From Erwinia_E haradaeae_B (lineage in GTDB: Bacteria; Pseudomonadota; Gammaproteobacteria; Enterobacterales; Enterobacteriaceae), in the NCBI RefSeq assembly GCF_900698985.1, contig NZ_LR217730.1, forward strand, positions 496,001-560,000: 64,000 bases of DNA, written 5' to 3'. Of this stretch, positions 39,818-50,700 are shown piece by piece. The position numbers were made by a program, and so were the translations under genes. Each line of letters begins with the position of its first letter. The first letter of the stretch is position 1. Under the pieces are notes generated by a model. The model saw only the letters and a program-made list of their open reading frames with translations. It made no database searches and was not told the origin of the DNA.

Positions 39818-40504
39818 TTACAATGATTTATCTAATAAATCCTGCAGCTCTCTTAAACATGTAATCTGCCAGTCTGGGTTAATTCCATGCGGTGTTTTGC
39901 GACCATCATGATTCAACCAACAAGTTGAAAAGCCAGCATTGATACCGCCAACAATGTCAGATTCTAGAGTATCGCCAACCATAAGAACCCTATGAGGTAT
40001 AGGGTTAGACATTTTATTTAGTGCAAAATTAAAAATTTCAGGATGTGGTTTAGCATAACCAACTTGTTCAGACGCTATAAGAAGATTAAAGTATTTTGAC
40101 AAACAGTTACGTGTTATACGGGCTTCTTGTAATGCGGCAAAACCATTTGTAATAATACCAATTTTTACCTTTCCATACAGGTTACTTAGTAGGTCTCTTG
40201 CACCAGGCAGCGGAGTGCAAACTTCTCCCATTGCTTTTAGAAAACCGTTATTTAGCTCATCAGTAGTAACACCTAACTTATTAGCCCATTCTGCAAAGCG
40301 ATCATGTTGTAATTTTGAGAGACTAATAGAACTTTTTTGATAGTCTATCCATAGTGTTTTATTAACAGATTGATATTTATTGTAATCATCACGAGTAAAG
40401 TAGATTTCATATTTCTTAAAAAGCATTCTCAAACCAGAAAAGGAATCAAAATAAAATAGTGTATCATCGGCATCAAATAATATCCACTCCCATTTTATTA
40501 ACAT
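39818..40504 (-). CDS. yjjG: HAD-family pyrimidine nucleotidase YjjG
   Basis: YjjG dephosphorylates pyrimidine nucleoside monophosphates, with a house-cleaning role against non-canonical nucleotides. The 228-residue protein (E. coli 225) has HAD motif I as FDADDTLF near residue 10, motif II IITNGF near 113, motif III lysine in YAKPHPEIF near 147 and motif IV GDTLESDI near 178. GGGAG lies eight bases before the ATG and inside the 3' end of the rimI frame; the rimI-frame TAA overlaps the yjjG start region. This rimI-yjjG arrangement matches E. coli, so yjjG translation probably benefits from ribosomes passing through rimI. Confidence 0.93.
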   Translation of the reverse strand: MLIKWEWILFDADDTLFYFDSFSGLRMLFKKYEIYFTRDDYNKYQSVNKTLWIDYQKSSISLSKLQHDRFAEWANKLGVTTDELNNGFLKAMGEVCTPLPGARDLLSNLYGKVKIGIITNGFAALQEARITRNCLSKYFNLLIASEQVGYAKPHPEIFNFALNKMSNPIPHRVLMVGDTLESDIVGGINAGFSTCWLNHDGRKTPHGINPDWQITCLRELQDLLDKSL

Positions 40505-40959
40505 AAAATTGCTCCCTGTGATATTGTAAGAGCCATAATAATAGCATCTTCTTTTCCATTAGCTATTGGGTAATAATTTGCGCGAATAGTAACCTCATTA
40601 AAATCAAGACATCTGTATAGCATGATTGCAGGATAGTTTGAGCACCTTACCTCGAGTCATAATGTTTTAATGTTACGCGCTTTAAGCTGATCTATTAAAT
40701 GTTGTAATAACATTTTCCCTAAACCACGTCTTTTAAAGTTAGGATCTACAGCTATATTAAATAGATTTGCTTCATCTATTACGAGCTGAGTAATAGAAAA
40801 AGCAGCCATAACACCGTCAACCATAAGACAGAAATTCAAATACCGAGCCCCTTGATTTTTAAAAAATGTTTTTTTTATTGATGGATGGGTGTGGCTTCTC
40901 TGCTCAATAATAAATGCAGCATTAAAGTGATACGGATAAAGCAAGGAAATCTGATTCAT
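40498..40959 (-). pseudogene. rimI: RimI acetyltransferase with one in-frame UGA
   Basis: RimI acetylates the N-terminal residue of ribosomal protein S18. The first 100 codons match E. coli RimI from the start (NQGARYLNF, ITQLVIDEANLFNIAVDP, RGLGKMLLQHLIDQL) up to NIKTL, then a TGA at 40657-40659 stands exactly where E. coli has Trp of ATLWLEVRASN. The same frame then runs on for 52 more codons with the rest of the enzyme: LEVRCSNYPAIMLY with the catalytic Glu and Tyr, FNEVTIRANYYP and EDAIIMAL, ending at TAA beside the yjjG start. Total 153 codons plus the UGA, against 148 residues in E. coli. Apart from this TGG-to-TGA change nothing is damaged. Either a very young pseudogene or a gene tolerating stop-codon readthrough. 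Confidence 0.85.
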
Positions 40960-42158
40960 GTAAATTATCTATTAATTATAGGATGCATACTATTGCATAT
41001 TGTAAGTGTATTGTTGTTTTTTTATTTTTAATTAGTAAAAATATATAGTTAAGTGTAATCCTCTAAATATTACTCTGTATTTTTTATACATGTCTAAATA
41101 AAAACCTGTTATTCAGAATTTAAAAACACCTAGAGACTAACAATTGAACTATCTTGTATCTAATTTTTTTACATTTATAGATTATTTAGAAATATTAAAA
41201 TTTATATACCTTAATTGTCAAAATCATTATTTCTCTTCTTTTGCTATATAACTAATAATCAAAATCTTCAAAAAGATCTTCATTTAGTTAAAATTCAATA
41301 AAAACTATAAATTAACTTACTTATTTCAAGTGTAATTTATAAAACAAAGTATAAAATAACATATCTTACACAATAAACAAGAGATTGCATTTAACTGATA
41401 TACAATGCTAATCTTCTTAATATATTCATAAAAATATTTTATCTAAGTATTTTAGATTTTTTCTATTGATAAGTTTTTGTTATATAGAAAAAATTATTAA
41501 CTATATTTATAGATGACTTTATTTCGTAAAATATAAAAATAAATTTTTATATTCCTGGATAAAATGCATATATAAATATATATTTTAGAGCTTTTATATT
41601 TTTTATTTATTATGTAATATTTATTGTTTAACATGATTAAAATATTCTTTTAAATTGAAAATTTAAAAGAATAAAAAATAAATTATAATATTTCAATATT
41701 AAGTAATGAGTATATTTAATCATGTTTATTTATTTATTGATTGATCATATTATATATAATATTTGATTATATAAATATCTATATTTATTATAAATAAATT
41801 ACTATATAATTTATTTATAATTTAAATTATAACATTTAAAAGATTTTTTATGATTAATCTTTACTAAACATTTACTTAAGATGTTTTTTGATATTACATA
41901 TCTAATTAAGTTTTCTATGAGAATTTTCTCTTAATATAAAAACCTAGTTAAGAAATAAATATATATGATACATTATATTTTTTTACTTTTCAATAAGTAC
42001 TAATAGAGAATGTTTTTTCTTAATTGAGATATCATCTTATATGATAAGGACTCACATCAGGAATTACCACTATTATTATAATTCAAATAATTGCGTATAT
42101 ATTACGATTTGGTCTTATTTAGAGAAGATATTACTCATAAAATAAATTTATAGCAGTG
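40960..42158. other. AT-rich stretch between rimI and lipA
   Basis: About 1.2 kb of extreme A+T content. E. coli has holD upstream of rimI; no remnant is seen. The rimI-yjjG promoter should be near its left end. Confidence 0.5.
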
Positions 42159-43106
42159 TTATATATTTAATCCTTTTATTTGCATATCAGCATGGTAAGA
42201 TGATCTGACTAAGGGCCCACAAGAAACATGTAAAAACCCCATAGCAATGGCTATTGCCTTTATATTATTAAATTCAGATGGATTGACATATCTTTTTACT
42301 GGTAAGTGCCGATGACTTGGTTGTAAGTATTGTCCAATAGTTAGCATGGTAACTCCATTACATCTAAGATCATGCATAACCTCTTCCACTTCGGAGTTAG
42401 TTTCGCCTAGACCAACCATTAATCCAGATTTAGTAGGAATGTCTGAGTGATATGTTTTAAAGGTTTTAAGTAACTTGAGTGAATTTTTATAATTTGCACC
42501 AGGACGTACCAAATGGTAAATGCGTGGGACGCTCTCTAAATTATGGTTGAACACATTCGGGGGTGTGATACTAAGGATCTTGAGCGCGCGGGTCACGCAC
42601 CCCCGAAAATCAGGAACTAGAATTTCAATTTTTATAGAGGGATTTATTTCACGAATAACACTGATACAGTTAGAAAAATGTTGGGCACCTCCGTCATGTA
42701 AGTCGTCACGATTTACTGAAGTTATTACTACGTGTTGTAAGTTCATTTCGTAGAGGCATTTTGCTATATTATTTGGTTCATTAATATTTGGCGGCATAGG
42801 GCGACCGTGTGTAACATCACAAAATGGACAACGGCGAGTACAGGTTGTACCTAGAATCATAAAAGTAGCTGTTCCATTACTGAAACATTCAGATAAATTA
42901 GGGCAGGAAGCTTCTTCACAAACAGAATAAAGATTGTGTTTACGTATGATGGACCGCACACTTTGAACACGACTAGAGTCAGTTGGCAATGTAATTTTAA
43001 TCCATTTTGGTTTACGTAAGATATTGACATGATTAGCTTTATTTGTACTAAGTGGCGCTGTATTTAATGTACTGACAGTGTGATATTTTGGGTTATTTGT
43101 AATCAT
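42159..43106 (-). CDS. lipA: Lipoyl synthase
   Basis: LipA inserts two sulfur atoms into protein-bound octanoyl groups to make lipoyl cofactors for 2-oxoacid dehydrogenases and the glycine cleavage system. The 315-residue radical-SAM protein (E. coli 321) has the auxiliary-cluster cysteines in CEEASCPNLSEC near residue 70, the radical-SAM motif CTRRCPFC near 90, and the C-terminal RSSYHAD near 305 whose serine ligates the auxiliary cluster. Part of the gene around 42551-42607 is unusually G+C rich and contains an inverted repeat (listed separately), encoding FRGCVTRALKILSITPPNV. lipB follows upstream on the same strand. Confidence 0.96.
   Translation of the reverse strand: MITNNPKYHTVSTLNTAPLSTNKANHVNILRKPKWIKITLPTDSSRVQSVRSIIRKHNLYSVCEEASCPNLSECFSNGTATFMILGTTCTRRCPFCDVTHGRPMPPNINEPNNIAKCLYEMNLQHVVITSVNRDDLHDGGAQHFSNCISVIREINPSIKIEILVPDFRGCVTRALKILSITPPNVFNHNLESVPRIYHLVRPGANYKNSLKLLKTFKTYHSDIPTKSGLMVGLGETNSEVEEVMHDLRCNGVTMLTIGQYLQPSHRHLPVKRYVNPSEFNNIKAIAIAMGFLHVSCGPLVRSSYHADMQIKGLNI
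42556..42607. repeat. GC-rich inverted repeat inside lipA
   Basis: The arms ttcgggggt (42556-42564) and acccccgaa (42599-42607) are exact reverse complements, extendable by three pairs including one G-T, around a loop of about 28 bases containing gcgcgcg. From 42551 to 42607 I count 34 G/C in 57 bases, about 60%, far above the rest of the gene. It encodes ordinary LipA sequence with rare codons for this genome (CGG, GGG, CGC, GCG, CCC, CCG). Could form a strong mRNA hairpin. Confidence 0.8.
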
Positions 43107-43723
43107 AAGTGAAAGTTCACAATTAATTAACTAGATTATAGACTCAGGTCTATCGTTTGAATGGTTGTAGTGTGAGATTCTATTGTAAAAAATTTATTCA
43201 GTTTTTTTAATTAATATCATCAATAATAAGTATATCATATTAGGTATGATAACTAAGTGGTATTATTCTCAAAATGTTAAATATATTTATTTGTTGATTT
43301 TTAGATAATTTTATAATTTGATGATACATCTGCGCTAATTCCAAGTTTGTATTGTATCTTTAAAATAAAAAGAGAATCTTTTTTAGAAGAAGATAGAAAC
43401 AATAAGTATTATTTCCCTCGAAGATTGAGAAACATTTATTATAATAAATATCTACTCATAAAAGTACATGAGTATAAAAAAACATTAATATATAATATGT
43501 TTTTAATGAACAGCGCGTAATTTTTCTTTTGTAAGTATTATATCAGTATATTTAATTTACATAGAATATTTATATAATTTAAGATCACAGTTATTATATA
43601 ATTAACATGATATTTTAAGAAGCGTAAACTTTACTTGAGCAAAATAGTTAACATAATTGTGCTAATCTATGTTTTTTACAGATTTTACTGCATGCAAACT
43701 AAAGAATACACCATATATTGTGT
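43107..43723. other. Gene-free stretch between lipB and lipA
   Basis: 617 bases; no gene recognised. E. coli has the regulator gene ybeF between lipB and lipA, of which I see nothing. The lipA promoter is expected near the left end. Confidence 0.5.
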
Positions 43724-44404
43724 TTAATCTAATGAATTATATTCAGATAAAGTACCACTCCTATCCCAATAACTCTTGTTAATGGCTAACTGATTCATTA
43801 AGCTATGTATTAATATTGGCTGAACCTCTAAGAGGGTTATCTCGGGTTTCTTTTGTTTTAACTGGGTCATTTCAAGCAAAGGATCTCCGCAAGGGTCAAT
43901 ATATAGAAAAGGGGTTAAATCCATATTAATGTTAAACGCTAAACCATGATATGAGCAATTATTTCGCACACGCAACCCTAATGAACATATTTTTTTGCCA
44001 TCTACATATACACCTGGTGCCCCAGGTTTTCTATATGCCTTGACAGAGAATATAGCTAAAGTCTCGATTGCTGTTTGCTCAAGGGCAACTACTAGTTGAT
44101 GAACCCCAATGCATCGCCGTTTTAGGTTTATCATTATATATAACATTTGCTGACCTGGACCGTGATAAGTAATTTGCCCACCTCGATCACTCTTCATAAT
44201 AGGAATATCTGTAGGTAATAGAAGATGTTTTTTTTTGCTTGCCTGACCTTCTGTAAATACTGGAAAGTGCTCTACCAGCCAGATTTCATCTGGTGTCATA
44301 TGATCTCTCTGATTGGTAAATTTTCGCATAGCACACGAAACAGATAGCCAGTTATGCAAACCAAGTGGTCGAATAATAAGCGTGTCTGGAGACAAAATAT
44401 GCAT
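43724..44404 (-). CDS. lipB: Octanoyl-ACP:protein octanoyltransferase
   Basis: LipB moves octanoate from acyl carrier protein to lipoyl domains, supplying the LipA substrate. The 226-residue protein (E. coli 213) has DRGGQITYHGPGQQMLY near residue 73, the catalytic lysine in KKICSLGLR near 140, HGLAFNINMDLTPF near 155 and the catalytic cysteine in IDPCGDP near 172. The C-terminus is a little longer than in E. coli. It sits between ybeD and lipA, the E. coli order ybeD-lipB-(ybeF)-lipA. Confidence 0.95.
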   Translation of the reverse strand: MHILSPDTLIIRPLGLHNWLSVSCAMRKFTNQRDHMTPDEIWLVEHFPVFTEGQASKKKHLLLPTDIPIMKSDRGGQITYHGPGQQMLYIMINLKRRCIGVHQLVVALEQTAIETLAIFSVKAYRKPGAPGVYVDGKKICSLGLRVRNNCSYHGLAFNINMDLTPFLYIDPCGDPLLEMTQLKQKKPEITLLEVQPILIHSLMNQLAINKSYWDRSGTLSEYNSLD

Positions 44405-44537
44405 TCCTGTTCCTATAGGTCATACTAGGTTTTTTTTAATCTTCAATAAACTTTACTACTAGTTAGAGATAATCCATATATAATGACTTTATTCTCTTAA
44501 GAAAAAATATCTCCACAGATATTTTTGTATTAAGTTG

Positions 44538-44801
44538 TTATAAAACCATAAAAACTTTTTCAATATTACTTAATTTATCATATAGTGTATCTACTTGTTG
44601 AATATGAGTTACAGTAATGGTGATAGAAATTGAGGAATATTTTCCTTTTCGGCTAGTTTTTAGTGCTGGAGTATACTCACCAGGAGCATATATTTGTACT
44701 ACTTGAATGATTGTCTCGACTAAACTAGGACATGAGAGAGCTATAATTTTATAAGTAAATAATGTAGGAAACTTAAGAAATTTTATAAGATTACTTTTCA
44801 T
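44538..44801 (-). CDS. ybeD: DUF493 family protein YbeD
   Basis: This 87-residue protein has the same length as E. coli YbeD and shares its layout: LIKFLKFPTLFTYK at the start, QVVQIYAPGEYTPALK near residue 40, YSSISITITVTHIQQVDTLY near 58 and a final VFMVL. The fold is a small ferredoxin-like domain. Its role is not established; the constant position before lipB suggests a link to lipoylation, but that is inference. GAGG precedes the ATG. Confidence 0.92.
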   Translation of the reverse strand: MKSNLIKFLKFPTLFTYKIIALSCPSLVETIIQVVQIYAPGEYTPALKTSRKGKYSSISITITVTHIQQVDTLYDKLSNIEKVFMVL

Positions 44802-45849
44802 TGATACCTCTATGCTATCAGTTTAGGTTTGGGAATAAATAATAAATGACTTACATTTTAATTATATACATTTTAATTATATAGATTATTTAATAAAATA
44901 TATCAGGAATAATGATAGTAATCCGCAAAAATCTATTCATATTATATTATAATTGAGTATAAAATAATGTATCGCATTATAGCTAATTAGCTATACGTAT
45001 TTTTATTAAATATTGACAAATATATCCATCGTTAGATAATTATAAAATCTACATCAGTTGTTATTGGGGTATAATTTTCTATTATATTATTACATATTAT
45101 ATGCACCATGATTAAGATATAGCTTATCAGGTGTATCAATCTATGATTTCTATAGAATAAATTAGTAATGAGCAACTATATATATCTGATGATTACTAAT
45201 AATAATTTTAAATATTATTTAATGATGCTTCTTGATAAGTTTAGTAGAGAATGAATAACTCTGTATTTTATATCTAATTAGTATTTTATATTGTCTATGA
45301 ATTTTAGTTATAGTATTATTTTGATTTTATTTTAGGGGCATTTAATCTCATATGGATAATTTACTAAGAGAATATCATAAAGAAAATGGACATAGATTGA
45401 ATCTATGAAATAATTTAATATTATTTTGTAGTATGTAATGTGACGCATTCTCTTTTTGATATATATTCTTCAATAAGAAATATCCATAAAATTATTAAAT
45501 AATCATATAAGTGACCACGTGTTTTTGTGGAGTCTTTTTATTAGAAGTGATTATATTATATAATTCATATTATGAAACAGTATCATGAAAATTATTCAAT
45601 AGACAGAGTGTTGATCTCTATCGCATTAATAAAAAGTTACCACCTAAAACATAACATAATAATATATTATAATTAATATAAGCTTTTTGTATTAGTGTAT
45701 TCACTAATGGTGGTTTAATGGACTACTGCTACATATTATTTAGATTGTGAGCTCTTATCTAAATAAGAAGCTTTATTTAAATATCTAACATAAAATATGT
45801 ACAAAAGTTCTTTAATAATCCAAAATTTTATATTGTCAATTTCTCAAAA
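44802..45849. other. AT-rich stretch between ybeD and glnS
   Basis: About 1.05 kb. E. coli has dacA upstream of ybeD; I see no remnant of its C-terminal anchor or penicillin-binding motifs. No other gene recognised. Confidence 0.5.
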
Positions 45850-47517
45850 TTATGCGTTAATTTTCACCCAAGTATTCCGCAAACCCACAATACGATTAAA
45901 TACTAAATTAGTTGAAGAAGAATGCACATTATCGGCACAAAAATATCCCTCCCTTTCGAATTGGTAGGGGAGTGAGGGTTTTGCATTATGCATACTGGGC
46001 TCAATGAAGCCATGTTTAATAACTAGTGAATTTGGATTTAATTCTTTGATAAAATTATCTGTTGTTAATGGATTAGATGAATTAAATAACCTCTCATATA
46101 AACGAAATTCTGCAACAAGCGCATATTTTGCTGATACCCAATGAATTACTCCTTTTATCTTACGACCATCACTTGGATTTTTCTTCATGGTACTCATATC
46201 ACAGGAGCAGCACAAGAAAATGATATTACCTTGGGCATCTCTTTCCACACTTTCTGCCTTCATTACATAGGCGTAACGTAAACGCACCTCTCCTCCTAAG
46301 CTTAGGCGTTTATAATCTTTTTGCTCTTCTTCTTGAAAATCAGCACTATCAATATAAATTTCTTGTGTAAATGGAACTGAACGTGTTCCAAGTTCATTTT
46401 TTTTTGGGTAATATGGTATATTAAGTATCTCTTCGTAATTTGATGGAAGATTCTTAATAAGAACTTTAATTGGGTTAATGATAGCCATCACTCTTGGTGC
46501 GTGAGCGTTTAACTCTTCACGAATGCAGCTTTCAAGCGTTTCCATATTAATTATATTTTCTTTTTTTGTAACACCAATACGACGGCAAAATTCACGTATA
46601 GATGTTGCCGTATAGCCTCGTCTACGCATACCTGCAATAGTAAGTATTCTTGGATCATCCCATCCTTCTACAATATTTTCAGTAACTAGACGGTTGAGAT
46701 GTCTTTTAGAGATGATAGTGTATTGAAGATTAAGACGTGAAAATTCATACTGTTGTGGATGTGCAGAAATATTGATATTATTTAAAATCCAATTATATAG
46801 ACGACGATTATCTTGAAATTCTAGTGTGCATAAAGAGTGAGTGATCCCCTCTAGTGCGTCGGAAATACAATGGGCAAAATCATACATTGGATATATACAC
46901 CATTTTTTTCCGGTTTGGTGATGTTCTTCAAATTTTATACGATATAGTACTGGGTCACGTAGAATGATAAAAGGTGATGTCATGTTAATTTTAGCACGTA
47001 AACAGGCATCACCTTCAGAGATTTCACCATTACGCATTTGAGAAAATAATTTTAAATTATCGCGTATACTACGATTGCGATACGGGCTGTTTTTTCCAGG
47101 TGCGGTTAAAGTGCCACGATATTCGCGTATTAGATGCGACGATAACTCATCAACATATGCTAAGTTTTTCTGAATGAGTTCAATAGCATATTGATATTGT
47201 TTTTCAAAATAATCCGAAGAATATCGAACTTTACCATCCCACTGAAATCCTAACCAAGTGATGTCACGCTTAATGGATTCAATAAATTCTGTATTTTCTT
47301 TTGTTGGATTTGTATCATCAAATCGTAGGTGACATTTTCCTTTATACTCCTGAGCTATGCTAAAGTTTAGACAAATGGATTTCGCATGACCAATATGCAG
47401 GTAACCATTAGGCTCTGGTGGAAAGCGAGTACGCACTATTTTATGCACGCCCTCTGCTAGATCTTTATTGATAATTTGCCGAATAAAGTTAGTTGGGTAG
47501 CTTGAGATCTTACTCAT
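45850..47517 (-). CDS. glnS: Glutaminyl-tRNA synthetase
   Basis: GlnS charges tRNA-Gln directly, which fits with the two tRNA-Gln genes in this window and makes an amidotransferase route unnecessary. The 555-residue class I enzyme (E. coli 554) has RFPPEPNGYLHIGHAKS near residue 32, the KMSKS-type motif as ISKRHLNRLV near 268, YDFAHCISDALEGITHSLCT near 210 and the C-terminal beta-barrel anticodon-binding domains. GAGG lies seven to eight bases before the ATG. All domains are complete. Confidence 0.97.
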   Translation of the reverse strand: MSKISSYPTNFIRQIINKDLAEGVHKIVRTRFPPEPNGYLHIGHAKSICLNFSIAQEYKGKCHLRFDDTNPTKENTEFIESIKRDITWLGFQWDGKVRYSSDYFEKQYQYAIELIQKNLAYVDELSSHLIREYRGTLTAPGKNSPYRNRSIRDNLKLFSQMRNGEISEGDACLRAKINMTSPFIILRDPVLYRIKFEEHHQTGKKWCIYPMYDFAHCISDALEGITHSLCTLEFQDNRRLYNWILNNINISAHPQQYEFSRLNLQYTIISKRHLNRLVTENIVEGWDDPRILTIAGMRRRGYTATSIREFCRRIGVTKKENIINMETLESCIREELNAHAPRVMAIINPIKVLIKNLPSNYEEILNIPYYPKKNELGTRSVPFTQEIYIDSADFQEEEQKDYKRLSLGGEVRLRYAYVMKAESVERDAQGNIIFLCCSCDMSTMKKNPSDGRKIKGVIHWVSAKYALVAEFRLYERLFNSSNPLTTDNFIKELNPNSLVIKHGFIEPSMHNAKPSLPYQFEREGYFCADNVHSSSTNLVFNRIVGLRNTWVKINA

Positions 47518-47743
47518 TTTAATGTCCTCAGTAAAACTGATGAAATTTTATTTAAAAATATTTAAAGCATAATATTTTTATAGTAAATAGTTACTCTTTA
47601 TGCATCAGATATTATTTATTACTACATTAGTAGAAGTAAGCAGTGCATCTCATTATTAAACTTATTAAAATACAGTATAAAGAGATTTTATTAATAGTGC
47701 ATCACTTGTTTTTGCATTATTTAGATGTGCTATCTCTACGAGA

Positions 47744-50700
47744 TCAGAGCTGATCTATAGAGGTAATGAAATCTAAATTTAGAAGAGTATTATAAATAGT
47801 ATTATGATTTTCTAAATGATTCACGCCGCGTAAAAAAAGATAGATTACGCCACCAAAGTGTTTCTGATAATTATAATCTATTAAGCGATGACGTAAATAT
47901 CGATGCAGTGCCAATGTGTATAATTGGTACTGTAAATCATAACGATGCTCTCGTATGGCCTGAATGATTCTATCCTGGGTATAATAATTTCTACTTTCAC
48001 CGAACCAATGAGATTTATAATCTAATAAGTAGTATTTATTTTTCCAGAGAAATACTAGATCAATTGAACCTTCCAGCATACCTTGAATTTTATCAAATTT
48101 AAGTGGAGGAAGGCTCGCCGATAATGGATCTTTTTTCATAATCTTGTTTAGTTTTTCTTCTGTAAGTGATTGTGAAAATGGTAAACTAAATTTTAGTTCT
48201 ACCTGCTTATCCTTTATAGGTATATTGTATAGATTGGCACCAGTTGCATTTAAAGTAGTATGAAGAATATTCTGAATCCATTCATGTATCACTGGTACCC
48301 ACTCTTGGCTGAACCCATGATAGATAATCTGCTTCTCCAACCAAGTAATACTCAATGGTAAACTGAAATCTAGACTTGATAATAATCTATGAAGGAAAAT
48401 CCCTGATTTAGCACCTCTTGGAAAAGTATGTTGTGTATATTGTGTATTTTTCACTATTCTACTGCTTGATTGGTTTACGGCTAAATGAATGCCAAAGCTT
48501 TTGGGCGATAATCTATCTATACTATTAATATTGCTAGTATTAGTAGTATTATGTTTTTTTAAAAGATCTGAATAACTTGTGATTGTCCAATGTTCTTTGA
48601 GAGGGTATGGTAATTTTTGGATATTAATTTTTTGAATATCCATAGCATTACGATCGATATCCTGCCATTGTTGTCCCTTTTGTCCTAATGCCATAGTAAA
48701 GGTAATAATTTCTCCATTAAGCACTTGCAGTGCAGATTCCAAACCACGGGCGTGCATTGCTTGTCCTTTTTGAATTAAATAACCTAATGCACTACGATGT
48801 ACGTGGCTTTTACCAGTTTTTTTGCGAAAACCGATAGATAGTGGTGCAATACCAACACTACAGTGAAATATAGAGCGTGTAAGTGCCACATATAACAAGC
48901 GTAGATCTTCTGACAATCTCTCCTGGTCAGCTAAGATCATATTTTTAGTGTTTTGTTCTAAATCAAGCACAGTGGTAAAGGTTTTATTATCATAAAAAAT
49001 TGCATTTTTTGCTTCACGAAAAGTAGCAGCAAATGGTATCCATACCAACGGATATTGTAATCCTTTAGATTTGTGGATTGTGATAATTTGTACTAAATTA
49101 TGATCACTTTCCAGGCGAATACGGTGATCAGGTTTGCAGGTATTGGGTTGCTGAATATTTTTTGTTAGCCAGTTGATTAAAATTTGTTCATTTGCACATC
49201 CAAAAGAGGCTTCTTGTAACACTTCACCTAAGTGTATCAGATTGGTTAAACAACGTTTTACATGTAAAGGTGATAATATATTCTCAGTGATTTTTTCCTG
49301 AAGCATGAGTTTACGGATCATAGATAATATACCATATTTTTTCCAACATTTTTGATAATCAATGAATCTGTTTACTAAAGAATTCCAAGCTATTTCCTGA
49401 CTTTGTATTGAATAAACAGTTACTGTATCTATGCCTAAAAATTTCGTTGATAGACTGCTTCGTAAAATAAATTTTTTTTCTGGTTTTAATATTGCCTGTA
49501 AAAGATAGAGCATCTCTTGCGCTTCTAATGTAGAAAAGATACTATCTTGATTAGAAAGGTATACTGATGATATATTTAATGCATGTAGAGCTTTTTTTAC
49601 TATTTCTGCTTCGCTTCGCCTGCGTACTAATATGGTAATATCTGAAGCTTTCACTTGTTTTTGATTGTTCATATAACCGAAAAAAGCTTTACCATTTTTA
49701 CTTTGATGCAACCAATGACTAATTTCTGCAGCACATTCCTGTGCCATAAATTCCTGATAATCACTGATATTAACAATATTACCTGGCTGTAGATAAAATT
49801 TTAGAGCAGGTTGTATTTTTTCGTTTACAGTAAAATGCAAGTGATGATTAGGTGTGGCTGATTGAATTGCTATAAAGGGTATTTCTTGAAAAACAAATGG
49901 ATTATAATGATTTAAAAATAAAAGATTCACAGCATTAACCATGTTTTTTGATGAGCGCCAATTTGTTTCTAATGTATAGCGCTCCACAATGTCAGAGCGT
50001 GCACGCATATAGGTAAAAACATCTGCACCTCGAAATGCATAAATTGCTTGTTTAGGATCACCTATTAATAATAGTGCACTATAAGATGTGTCATGATATA
50101 TAGCATGAAAAATATGATATTGTTGTATATCGGTATCTTGAAATTCATCGATTAACGCTACTGGATAATTCTTTTGAATAGTTTTAGCCAATATTTTACC
50201 ATTTGGTGCATGTAATGATGAATTAAGTAGAGTTAAGAGATCATGAAATCCAATTTTTGCACGTAAAGATTTTTCTTGTTTGATAGAGTATCGAACCTGT
50301 TGCAGTGCTAGAGCTATAACACAATCATAAAGGGAGAGGGGATGCAAAAGGAAACTTTCAATCTCCCGAAAGATTGGGTGATGTGGTGGTTCTCCATTTG
50401 TGCTTTTATTTAGTAATGCACTTTGACTAAAATTTATTAGATATTTTATTACAAAGTAGTCTACTGTTTCAGTTTTTGCCCATTTTGTAATATTATCCAG
50501 CCAGTATGGTAGATTTTTTCTATTGTAACTGCGGCGATCAATGTTAGATTTTTCAATTAATTCCTGTATATTTTGTGCATTTAGCCACGATTTTTTAATA
50601 TTTTTAATACGTTCTATGATTTTAGTATGCTGTTGTTCGATGTTTTTATAGGTTGTGTTGGTTGTTTTTAAAAAAATCTCTTCCCTATATAGCCATGGCA

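Noticed and set aside
40657..40659. Genome-wide reassignment of UGA to Trp, suggested by the UGA-for-Trp change in rimI
   Set aside because: murB and cysW end in UGA at the expected family length, all other genes use UGG for Trp, and UGA codons in the dapF remnant do not sit at Trp positions. Local readthrough or pseudogenisation is enough.
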